From Nitrospina sp. (GTDB lineage: Bacteria > Nitrospinota > Nitrospinia > Nitrospinales > VA-1): a stretch of 5,571 bases of DNA. The position numbers and the translations under genes were made by a program. The stretch lies in NCBI GenBank assembly GCA_018665625.1, contig JABJCF010000413.1, positions 1 through 5,571 on the forward strand, written 5' to 3'. The notes beneath the pieces were generated by a model. That model was not told the DNA's origin. It was given only the letters and a program-made list of their open reading frames with translations, and searched no databases. Below, one piece after another: positions 1-5,488 of the stretch; position 1 is the first letter of the stretch; every line of letters starts with the position of its first letter.

Positions 1-866
1 CACATGCCAAGCTGTGCATATCTTAAAAACCGGAGCACTTTCCCATGAATGTTTATTAAAGAGATTGTAAATTCACTAAGAAATAAAGAGACAGATGTTA
101 TACAAAAAGGAAAAATGATTTGGTTTAGCCAGGTGTTGTTTGGCCAGATGAGATAACCAGGCCATCCATTTAGCCCAACAAAAAACAAGGCACTAAAAGC
201 AACATAGCCCACATAAAACAGATAAGCTCTTTGCTTAAGGTAGAAGAATAATAAGAGATTATAGAGTGCCATCACCAGCATAATGCCCGTGTAAGCTCCA
301 TCCATAAGCAGCGGGAGCATTTCGCTTTCGGCAAACGTCTCTTGTGAAATAAGGGCCATGGGCACTTCAACCACATCACCCTCAAGCTGCTGAACACGAA
401 TCATGATTAAAGATGAAGCATTGGGCTTTACTGATACTGGGAATAAATAATTTCGATTGGCAATGGGTTTATGGGAAAGGCTAAGACGGTCACCTGTTTT
501 ATAGTGATTTACCAAATCATTGTTCGAGAAAATCTGAACTTCAACAAGGTCTAAGGGCGGGTAGGCGATTTGCAAAAGCCAGCTGCTTTCAGCGCGCGCG
601 TTGCTGGAGATATCCACGGCAAACCAATAAGTAGAGGTGGTAAACCCGAAGGCCGGCGTATCCATGCTGGACTGAGTAAAGAGTCCTTGCGTATAAGTGT
701 TTTTCGCTGCTTCAAAAGAGAGTGTGCCTTGAACATCTTCGAGGTAATGCACCTCTTGTCCTAATGGGATAAATTCTGCGTCATGCTCAAGCACCACATT
801 TCCTGCATGAGCAGCTGGTAGCCAAAAGAGGGTGAGGACCAGGAAGGTTGCGTGTAAATGATTCAC
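1..866 (-). CDS. 7TMR-DISM sensor protein, N-terminal part (runs off left edge)
   Basis: This is a membrane receptor whose periplasmic domain senses a ligand and passes the signal through a seven-helix bundle to a cytoplasmic output domain. The 288 visible residues start with a clean signal peptide (residues 1-21, ending PAAHA before GN). Next comes a beta-rich extracytoplasmic domain (about 25-175) carrying FGFTTSTYWFAV at 73-84, the hallmark of 7TMR-DISMED2. The first helices of the 7TMR-DISM_7TM domain follow, with the typical YNLLLFFYLKQRAYLFYVGY stretch at 202-221 and hydrophobic helices near 191-210, 214-232 and 250-266. The GTG start at 866 is the only candidate: an in-frame TGA lies 27 bases upstream, and GGAAGGGAG sits 5 bases before the GTG. 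The output domain (kinase, GGDEF, cyclase or phosphatase in this family) lies outside the window, so the final function is unknown. The start overlaps the stop of a small upstream ORF (GTGA), suggesting translational coupling. Confidence 0.9.
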   Translation of the reverse strand, partial: MNHLHATFLVLTLFWLPAAHAGNVVLEHDAEFIPLGQEVHYLEDVQGTLSFEAAKNTYTQGLFTQSSMDTPAFGFTTSTYWFAVDISSNARAESSWLLQIAYPPLDLVEVQIFSNNDLVNHYKTGDRLSLSHKPIANRNYLFPVSVKPNASSLIMIRVQQLEGDVVEVPMALISQETFAESEMLPLLMDGAYTGIMLVMALYNLLLFFYLKQRAYLFYVGYVAFSALFFVGLNGWPGYLIWPNNTWLNQIIFPFCITSVSLFLSEFTISLINIHGKVLRFLRYAQLGM

Positions 867-1039
867 TTGCGCTCCCTTCCGCCCTGCGCATCAAACCATG
901 CCGCACTCGTCCATCCTAATACGAGAATCGTAAGAATGCTGAATTTGATACGCCCCATCGCTACCCCAAGCTCAAGGAGATTTTTGAATTCAAGAAAAAT
1001 GAAGAATATTACTTCATTGGCGATACGACTGGTTACCAT
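863..1039 (-). CDS. Small hydrophobic ORF overlapping the receptor start
   Basis: This 58-codon ORF reads from an ATG at 1039, or more plausibly from an internal ATG at 958 giving 31 residues, to a TGA at 863-865 that overlaps the receptor GTG. No family is recognised. The 31-residue form begins MGRIKFSILTILVLGW, a classic positively charged then hydrophobic segment. It continues TSAAWFDAQGG and a basic RERK tail. It could be a single-pass membrane peptide, or a signal peptide cut at TSA or SAA to release about 11-12 residues. The long form adds a second, more charged hydrophobic stretch (EVIFFIFLEF). A TAA stop lies directly before the ATG at 1039 and no ribosome site is visible there. A weak G-rich stretch (TTGGGG) precedes the ATG at 958. 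The four-base overlap and lack of stops support a real gene, but length alone would not. It is absent from ordinary ORF lists because it is under 60 residues. Confidence 0.45.
   Translation of the reverse strand: MVTSRIANEVIFFIFLEFKNLLELGVAMGRIKFSILTILVLGWTSAAWFDAQGGRERK
872..880 (-). promoter_or_regulatory. Ribosome binding site of the 7TMR-DISM gene
   Basis: GGAAGGGAG on the minus strand lies 5 bases before the GTG at 866. It decides the start and lies inside the last codons of the small upstream ORF, as expected for coupled genes. Confidence 0.75.
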
Positions 1040-1390
1040 TTAGAATGAGCAAAGCGGCAGTTAACGACCCTGCCTGTGTTTGATACGGCTTACACTTGTC
1101 TTCTAAGCAAAAGTAATAACTGTCTTTCTTATTCGCACTCCCTGCACCTTGATGAATTATCGTAAGGATTTAAAGGCCAATGCAAGGGGAATTCATGTGG
1201 CTAAATGAAAGGTGTTTTATGAACTCGCAATGATGCAGTTCATCATGGTCTCCTCAGAAACAGGGTCATTTCAGGGCATCATGTGTTTATGAATCAATAG
1301 TGTATTATTTCAGGTGTTTAGAGATTACAGGGTTGTTTGACCATGTAACCAGAGAACTGCTTGAGATCTGAGCACCAGGCAAACCAATGC
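1040..1390. other. Gene-free spacer with small inverted repeats
   Basis: No convincing ORF, tRNA or strong promoter is seen between the DUF1244 stop and the small ORF. The stretch contains two overlapping, mutually exclusive hairpins: ATGAACT (1219-1225) pairs with AGTTCAT (1237-1243), and ATGATG (1230-1235) pairs with CATCAT (1241-1246). A nine-codon minus-strand ORF with GGAG before its ATG overlaps them, but it is too short to call. The promoter for the receptor pair probably lies here, though no hexamer pair is good enough to place it. Confidence 0.4.
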
Positions 1391-1392
1391 CT
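1377..1392. terminator. Weak hairpin at the DUF1244 stop codon
   Basis: AGGCA (1377-1381) and TGCCT (1388-1392) form a 5-bp stem with a 6-base loop, overlapping the stop of the DUF1244 gene. A T-run follows only on the plus strand (AATTTTT). As a terminator for the minus-strand gene it is therefore poor, and no plus-strand gene ends here. Confidence 0.2.
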
Positions 1393-1687
1393 AATTTTTA
1401 CCCTGACTCGCCTTAAACTTCGCCAGCGCTTCTGGGCTAGGTTCGGTCTGATGTTTTTCTTTCCACTCGCTGTAAGGCATGCCGTAGATGCGCTCGCGGG
1501 CGGCATCATAATCCACTTCCACGCTGCGCTCTTTGGCAGCTGCCGCATACCACTTAGAGAGGCAGTTACGGCAAAAGCCAGCTAAGTTCATCAGGTCGAT
1601 GTTCTGGGCATCTTTACGCTCATCCAAATGCTTTAAAAGGCGGCGAAAAGCAGCGGCTTCAATAGCGTTTTGTTGTTCTTCAGTCAT
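1391..1687 (-). CDS. DUF1244 family protein
   Basis: This 98-residue soluble protein belongs to the DUF1244 family, short helical proteins of unknown function found widely in proteobacteria. The family signature is complete: EAAAFRRLLKHL near residue 10, then QNIDLMNLAGFCRNCLSKWY at 28-47, and YGMPYSEWKEKHQ at 68-80. The two cysteines in FCRNC are kept. The length matches the family. The start at 1687 is chosen because AAGGAG ends 6 bases before this ATG; an in-frame ATG nine codons further up would put the ribosome site inside the gene and run toward the terminator. The C-terminus is intact and ends ASQGKN. The gene lies 76 bases downstream of the secreted repeat-protein gene on the same strand, with a terminator between them, so it may rely on readthrough or on a promoter inside the end of that gene. 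No function can be given from sequence. Confidence 0.9.
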   Translation of the reverse strand: MTEEQQNAIEAAAFRRLLKHLDERKDAQNIDLMNLAGFCRNCLSKWYAAAAKERSVEVDYDAARERIYGMPYSEWKEKHQTEPSPEALAKFKASQGKN

Positions 1688-1693
1688 GAGAGG

Positions 1694-1699
1694 CTCCTT
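1694..1699 (-). promoter_or_regulatory. Ribosome binding site of the DUF1244 gene
   Basis: AAGGAG lies 6 bases before the ATG at 1687 and settles that start over the upstream in-frame ATG. CTCC just upstream could pair with GGAG over a 4-base loop (CTCC-ACAA-GGAG), a very short stem that might dampen initiation. Confidence 0.7.
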
Positions 1700-1714
1700 G
1701 TGGAGTAGATACAA

Positions 1715-1752
1715 AAATGCCCGCCAGTCCTAAGAAGGAGAGGCGGGCATTT
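1715..1752 (-). terminator. Rho-independent terminator after the secreted repeat-protein gene
   Basis: A perfect 11-bp stem (AAATGCCCGCC at 1715-1725 with GGCGGGCATTT at 1742-1752) with a 16-base loop is followed on the minus strand by TTTTT and TGTA. It starts 12 bases after the TAA at 1764-1766, so it ends that transcript. The stem is symmetrical with A/T ends on both sides, so it could also act weakly on plus-strand transcription. Confidence 0.85.
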
Positions 1753-1763
1753 CGTGTTAACGA

Positions 1764-2750
1764 TTAATCGCAGGTGAGTTCGTCGTTGTTGTTCTCAAGC
1801 TTTACTTCGCCGCCAACGTTGGCTTCCGTAACGCCTACAACAAACTCATCAATCAAGCATGAGGCAAGGCCCTCATTGTGACGGATTTCAATGTTGGCGC
1901 CCACGGTGCCAATGTTTGCAATACCATCTAGAGATGTCACGCCAGTTGTAAGAAGCTTGATGCTGTCTTCTATGTGGGTCACACCTTCAAGGCCTGCGAG
2001 GCTTGCCAGAGATGCGTTGCCATCAAGAATAATATCGCCAGCAATTTCAGTAAGTGGGCTGAAGGCTGTGATGTCTGTGAGAGCATCGTTGTTTTTGATG
2101 TTGATGTAACCCAGAGTGGTCAGGGCCAGGCCGTTGAGTGAGGTCAAAGCCTCGTTGCCTTCAATAACCATCGAGTCCAGGGCTTCTATGCCGCCGAGTC
2201 CCTGCAAATCGGTGAGTGCCATGTTGAACATGATGCCAGCACCGTTTTCCAGAAGATTGTTACGCTGACCAAGCTCCGTGAGGTTACTCAAAGCTGCCAG
2301 AGTTTCGAGAGTATCGTGTCTCTGGATGGTCAGGTACTCACCAACGGATTCGAGGTTTTCCAAACCAGTCAATGATGTCAATGCATGGTTACGTAGCAGA
2401 AAGAGGTCTTCACCAATGGTGGTAAGGTTGCTCAGGGCGCTGATATCGGTGAGGTCCGGGCAATCTTCAATGATGAGGTCGAGGCCAATGGTTGTGATAT
2501 CATTGAGGCCTTCCAGGTTTGTAATGCCTGAACCGATAATCTCGATACGGCCAGTTACTTCTGTGTAGCCCACAAGGCGGTCCAGGTCGCTTACGTCGTC
2601 GATGCGGATGCTGTTATCGAAAATGCCCTGGTCATCATCGCAGCTTACGCCAGTGCCGGCGCCGGTGCAGGTGGCGTTGCATGAGCCACATTCTTCAGCA
2701 TTGCCGTCGTCGCAGGTTTCACCTGATCCTATGACGCCATCGCCGCACAC
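1764..2750 (-). CDS. Secreted Cys-rich and leucine-rich (receptor L-like) repeat protein
   Basis: The intact reading frame gives 328 residues. It opens with a myxobacterial-type disulfide repeat (CGDGVIGSGETCDDGN, then CGSC and C, residues 2-30). From about residue 45 to 315 it is a right-handed series of irregular leucine-rich strands of the receptor L-domain type. The repeating unit is roughly hydrophobic strand, N or D turn, LTSLxGLxNLxxIG, for example LTSLTGLENLESVGEYLTI. It closes with two cysteines (ASCLI and ELTCD), a usual cap for this class. Such proteins are exported and are thought to bind surfaces or partners; the ligand is unknown. No catalytic motif is seen. The GTG at 2750 is the only standard start in frame, but it falls on the first Cys of a repeat and lacks a signal peptide. 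The frame stays open further upstream and encodes another copy of the repeat, so the true N-terminus is almost certainly at about 2902 (see next entry). A strong terminator follows. Confidence 0.8.
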   Translation of the reverse strand: MCGDGVIGSGETCDDGNAEECGSCNATCTGAGTGVSCDDDQGIFDNSIRIDDVSDLDRLVGYTEVTGRIEIIGSGITNLEGLNDITTIGLDLIIEDCPDLTDISALSNLTTIGEDLFLLRNHALTSLTGLENLESVGEYLTIQRHDTLETLAALSNLTELGQRNNLLENGAGIMFNMALTDLQGLGGIEALDSMVIEGNEALTSLNGLALTTLGYINIKNNDALTDITAFSPLTEIAGDIILDGNASLASLAGLEGVTHIEDSIKLLTTGVTSLDGIANIGTVGANIEIRHNEGLASCLIDEFVVGVTEANVGGEVKLENNNDELTCD

Positions 2751-2902
2751 AGCAGTGATAGACTGACAATCTGCAGAGCAATAGTCACCTTCACTTTGGT
2801 TGCCATCGTCGCAGATTTCTCCGGTTTCTACGGTGTTGTTTCCGCATACAGCTAGGCACAGAACAATGGGAAGGGGTTTGTTTTCAAAAAGAGGGATGCC
2901 AC
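2751..2902 (-). other. Probable true 5' end of the repeat-protein gene, with a frameshift
   Basis: In frame with the downstream gene, codons from 2846 to 2751 encode another disulfide repeat (CGNNTVETGEICDDGN, then YCSADC). It matches the one at residue 2 of the annotated protein, so this is coding sequence. The frame stays open up to a TAG at 2961-2963 but contains no ATG, GTG or TTG. In the next frame a GTG at 2902, with AGGAG 6 bases before it, begins MASLFLKTNPFPLFCA and meets TAG at 2852-2854. Adding one base around 2855-2860 (for example a third C in GCC) joins the frames as PLFCALAVCGNN, giving a short hydrophobic leader with an ALA cleavage motif directly before the first repeat. The gene is therefore either frameshifted by one lost base or the base is missing through sequencing error. 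Confidence 0.6.
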
Positions 2903-2908
2903 TTTTCG

Positions 2909-2913
2909 CTCCT
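2909..2913 (-). promoter_or_regulatory. Ribosome binding site for the upstream GTG at 2902
   Basis: AGGAG followed by six bases and GTG is a well-spaced initiation site. It supports 2902 as the native start of the secreted repeat protein; no comparable site precedes the GTG at 2750. Confidence 0.55.
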
Positions 2914-2918
2914 GTCAG

Positions 2919-2971
2919 AGGTGAGGAGTTTACACTCAGGTAGCGAAAGACAGGCCTTTTCTAGGTTTTAT
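2919..2971. repeat. Diverged direct repeat, copy A
   Basis: This 53-bp stretch matches 4796-4848 in the same orientation at about 40 of 53 positions without gaps, and at 28 of 36 in the core. It lies just upstream of the repeat-protein ribosome site. The core (2928-2951) can fold into a hairpin, GTTT/AGAC outer and CAC-T/A-GCG inner pairs around a CAGGT loop; the same fold is possible in copy B. Separately, copy A has CCTGTC at 2911-2916 opposite GACAGG at 2949-2954, and TTTCGCT at 2904-2910 opposite AGCGAAA at 2942-2948; copy B lacks these. Confidence 0.7.
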
Positions 2972-3004
2972 AGATTAAATCACAATTTGGGGAAATAGGT
3001 TCAA

Positions 3005-4498
3005 TTAAATTGACTTGTTTGTAGTGTTCTTGTCTTGAATATGGGAATCCATCTCTTGTAAGGCCCCCCTTAATGAATCTACGACTAGATCTTTATTCGC
3101 ACGATTAATATTTATAGAGAGTGAATATCCATCATGCTCATCCTTAATTACAAATTTCTCTGTAGTCTCCTTCCTACGTAAGTCAAGCACCTGATAGGTT
3201 TGGATGGCACTAGAAATTCCTTTCACTTGAATATCTTCTTTTTCTTCACAAATAACCTTATCTTTCACTAAAGCATAAGTCTCATGAGAAATGAGAATTT
3301 GACCTGGTTTAGCATTCGTCTCTAGACGACTGGCTAAGTTAACCTGTCCTCCCACTATTGTATAATCCAATCGGTTTTCTGACCCAAAATTCCCAACTGT
3401 ACAAAAACCTGAATTAATTCCGATCCTAATTTGAAGAGGTTTTGAAATTCCTTGTTCACCCCAATATTTGCTCAAATATTTCATTCTTTCTCTCATTTCA
3501 AATGCCATTAATGTACAGGCTATCGCATCTTCTTTCTCTCCTTTTGTATCTGGATCGCCAAAAAAAACCATCACAGCGTCTCCAATAAATTTATCTATCG
3601 TTCCTCCATGACGTAACGCAATTTCAGACATTTCATTAAGATAATTATTTAATAATGTCGCTAATGGCTCTGATTCCATTTGATCTGTCAATTCGGTAAA
3701 ACCGACTATGTCTGAAAAGAAGACTGTCAGTTTCTTCCGATAAGTTTCGATTTTGACTTCTTTCGTTCCAGAAAAAATCAGATCATACACTTGGGGAGAA
3801 AGGTACTTTGCTAGTTTCGATGATAAATTTTCTAATTGTGTGTTCTTTATTTGAAGTTCTTTGGTTCGTTCTTCTACCTTTTGTTCTACTTTCTCCAACA
3901 ATTCTTCCAAATCATGATTTGCCTGTTCTCTTCTTTCCAGCAAAAAAATTGTTAATCCAAAAACAATTGATGACGTGATGACAATGTTAATTACAAAAAA
4001 AACTGTCGTCACGGTAGGTGGTGTTTCAATTCCATAAGGTTTGACAAAACCGTCAATAAAACCAGTAACTATTGTTAGGAGTAAATAGATTACTAGCCAC
4101 TTAACATTTGATCTAGCACCGGCAAAGGTAAGGGAACCTACAATTGCAAGGGTAGACCATAACATCATTGCTCCACTTTGTATAAATCCGCCTAGACTCC
4201 ATTGGAAAAAAAAGGGTAGCAGTAGACTGATTAGAACTTGGAAGAATCTAACGGTTACAAAATTTTTTGAAATGTAAAAAAATATAAAATTTAAGATCGT
4301 TAGGAATGTATATCCAAAAGGAATCAGTGAATGCGTATGAAGTCCATAGTAAGAAGCAATCCCCCCCCAAAGAAGTCCACCACTACTCATTAAAGTCCCC
4401 ATATAGATGAGGAATTTGTGACGTAATTTTTCTTCATCATTATCGGTCAGTTTGTCTCCAAATGTACCGAATTTTTGATATTTAATTGTATTGATCAT
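3005..4498 (-). CDS. Six-TM class III adenylate cyclase
   Basis: This 497-residue membrane enzyme should make cyclic AMP from ATP. Six hydrophobic helices (about 29-50, 57-77, 82-99, 104-126, 133-150, 164-187) form an N-terminal membrane domain. A charged coiled coil follows (about 188-230, EELLEKVEQKVEERTKEL). The catalytic domain spans about 255-440. The metal-binding aspartates are visible in FFSDIVGFT (D263) and FIGDAVMVFFGDP (D307). The adenine-specifying pair is K303 (IDKFIGD) and T380 (LDYT), which favours adenylate over guanylate cyclase. The transition-state Asn and Arg are N387 and R391 in VNLASRLE. The C-terminal tail (441-497) has no known domain. All catalytic residues are present, so a homodimer should be active. 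The ATG at 4498 has no clear Shine-Dalgarno, but it gives the full membrane domain. GC is near 37%, well below neighbours, and a run of eight Gs (C8 on the plus strand, 4361-4368) covers codons 44-46. The block is flanked by direct repeats, which suggests acquisition. Confidence 0.93.
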   Translation of the reverse strand: MINTIKYQKFGTFGDKLTDNDEEKLRHKFLIYMGTLMSSGGLLWGGIASYYGLHTHSLIPFGYTFLTILNFIFFYISKNFVTVRFFQVLISLLLPFFFQWSLGGFIQSGAMMLWSTLAIVGSLTFAGARSNVKWLVIYLLLTIVTGFIDGFVKPYGIETPPTVTTVFFVINIVITSSIVFGLTIFLLERREQANHDLEELLEKVEQKVEERTKELQIKNTQLENLSSKLAKYLSPQVYDLIFSGTKEVKIETYRKKLTVFFSDIVGFTELTDQMESEPLATLLNNYLNEMSEIALRHGGTIDKFIGDAVMVFFGDPDTKGEKEDAIACTLMAFEMRERMKYLSKYWGEQGISKPLQIRIGINSGFCTVGNFGSENRLDYTIVGGQVNLASRLETNAKPGQILISHETYALVKDKVICEEKEDIQVKGISSAIQTYQVLDLRRKETTEKFVIKDEHDGYSLSININRANKDLVVDSLRGALQEMDSHIQDKNTTNKSI

Positions 4499-4586
4499 AA
4501 AAATACATTCAATATTGATTGTTTCAATTCCTAGTTATTCCAAATCCTGTCACTGTCTAGCATTAAGCCAGCCGAGCTCTAGCTCT

Positions 4587-4724
4587 TTAGTTCCCAAAAG
4601 AGGTGAATAGGGACAATATAGATTCTACTCGGTTATTTTGTCCAGCTTTGACATAAAAATTCATAGAGTACTTTCTGTAAACCAGTGATTTGGATGATAA
4701 ATAAAAATTCTTACTCTTACTTTT
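4587..4724 (-). pseudogene. Possible remnant of a LuxR-type DNA-binding domain
   Basis: A 45-codon open stretch on the minus strand, bounded by stops, reads YRKYSMNFYVKAGQNNRVES near its middle and ends LFTSFGN. This resembles the recognition helix and C-terminal end of LuxR/GerE helix-turn-helix domains, whose usual form is HxxNIYxKLGVNNRVEA. The aromatic-x-K-x-G and NNRVE elements and their spacing match. The first half of the domain is not found in frame; upstream sequence is interrupted by stops. It therefore looks like a decayed or truncated regulator lying 89 bases before the cyclase start. A 25-codon ORF from the internal ATG at 4661 is possible but would encode only part of a helix-turn-helix. 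The resemblance is by eye and covers only about 25 residues. Confidence 0.4.
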
Positions 4725-4730
4725 TTATTT
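4699..4730. repeat. A/T-only inverted repeat
   Basis: AAATAAAAA (4699-4707) and TTTTTATTT (4722-4730) are perfect 9-bp complements around a 14-base loop. With no G-C pairs it would be a weak stem. It overlaps the start of the LuxR-like remnant and is probably a by-product of high AT content. Confidence 0.3.
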
Positions 4731-4795
4731 CATGTTTTGAAATGCTCAATTGCCCTCTCTAATTTGATTTAGACTACCATAGGACTCAAGAAACA

Positions 4796-4848
4796 AGGTG
4801 AGAGGTTTACACCCAGGTGGTGACAAACGGGATTTTTATAGTCTTTTA
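4796..4848. repeat. Diverged direct repeat, copy B
   Basis: This is the partner of 2919-2971, in the same orientation and about 1.88 kb away. The core hairpin (4805-4828) pairs GTTT with AAAC and CACC with GGTG around a CAGGT loop, with an unpaired A opposite AC. Relative to copy A, the inner closing pair changes from T-A to C-G on both sides, and one outer pair from a T-G wobble to T-A, so pairing is largely kept. On the minus strand the copy also contains TATAAAAAT. It marks the right edge of the AT-rich block. Confidence 0.7.
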
Positions 4849-4871
4849 GGCACGAACCTGAATCACCCCCC

Positions 4872-5154
4872 GTGTGGGTATCATCCACTTTGTTTCCAGA
4901 ACCACTAGGCACGCAGATCGTGGATATGCTTTTGTACCTGGGCATAGGGGCTCTTCTTCATGGGCTTATCGGGCCCGCGCCCACGTCGAACCCCACCGAA
5001 TATTTGGCGGGAAGGAACGCAGGAGGGCATCGCCTATTGGGATCCGAAGCGTCCTCCGTTCCAGGACGTCACCGACCGGGTGCGGTGGACTAAGCTCGAT
5101 GAGCGCTGGTATTCTTGGCAGGAGCGCCTTCCGCGGAATTTTATCGCTCGTTGA
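4872..5154 (+). pseudogene. Frame-disrupted small membrane-anchored protein
   Basis: Two plus-strand frames join into one protein-like product if one T is removed from the TTT at 5003-5005. The first frame, open from 4842 with a GTG at 4872 and an ATG at 4926, encodes MLLYLGIGALLHGLIGPAPT, a single hydrophobic segment. The second continues through TEYW into REGTQEGIAYWDPKRP and FQDVTDRVRWTKLDERWYSW, then LPRNFIAR and TGA at 5152-5154. The repaired product would be 75 residues from 4926, or 93 from 4872. The second half has strongly coding-like composition (GC-rich third positions, many Trp) but no family I recognise. A stand-alone ORF from the ATG at 4960 (64 codons) is the alternative. The 5' end abuts repeat B, so the original start may have been removed by the insertion there. 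Function unknown. Confidence 0.45.
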
Positions 5155-5488
5155 CTTCAGGGCGTTCTCCTCATGTACCGGTAGCGTTCGGTCTCCAGCA
5201 GAGGCAACGTCGTCGATGTACTGTCTTTCTCCTCCGTTTGGTGTTTAGCTACAGATGAAATGGCCAATGGAGGATCAGTATCGAGGTGAGCTTACATCCA
5301 AGGATGCGGTCACATATAGCGGCGCACAGTTTTCTGCCGGGCAGCATGATGCCATGGTTCGGGAGGGCAACTGCTTTAGGGGTAAACAGAAACACTCGTT
5401 TTGGCAGGTCATTCGTTTAATTTACTTTCTAAAGTGTGCTAATGTTTGCTATCCTATCTTCCGAAATGAACAAACAAGGTAGCAAAAG
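5155..5488. other. Spacer without a convincing gene
   Basis: Several frames stay open for 50-75 codons, including one from an ATG at 5255, but none has a ribosome site, recognisable motif or clear codon bias, and two frames look equally protein-like. The last 80 bases become AT-rich and should carry the promoter of the lipoprotein gene. TGCTATCCT at 5448-5455 resembles an extended -10 but lacks a matching -35, so I do not call it. No terminator hairpin is visible after the TGA at 5152. Confidence 0.4.

Noticed and set aside
1361..1733. Plus- and minus-strand ORFs across the DUF1244 gene
   Set aside because: They are shadows of the DUF1244 reading frame, which carries the family motifs.
2919..2971. 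Integron attC recombination site
   Set aside because: The hairpin is attC-like in size, but the required RYYYAAC and GTTRRRY core sites are absent; here GTT lies on the left and AAC on the right, the wrong polarity. No integrase is in the window.
3001..3013. TCAATT-A-AATTGA palindrome over the cyclase stop codon
   Set aside because: It is an A/T-rich 6-bp match with a one-base centre and no T-run; not a credible terminator or operator.
4648..4653. TTGACA resembling a plus-strand -35 box
   Set aside because: No -10 hexamer lies 15-19 bases downstream, and no plus-strand gene follows before repeat B.
4676..4683. TGTAAACC resembling the inverse of part of the direct repeat
   Set aside because: Only 8 bases match, with no flanking similarity, and it lies within the LuxR-like reading frame.
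4874..5248. 124-codon plus-strand ORF
   Set aside because: It overlaps the better-supported two-frame protein; its product is Arg- and Ser-rich, as expected of an off-frame translation of GC-rich DNA.
5255..5482. 75-codon plus-strand ORF
   Set aside because: It has no ribosome site, no recognisable motif, and the AT-rich second half overlaps what should be the promoter region of the lipoprotein gene.
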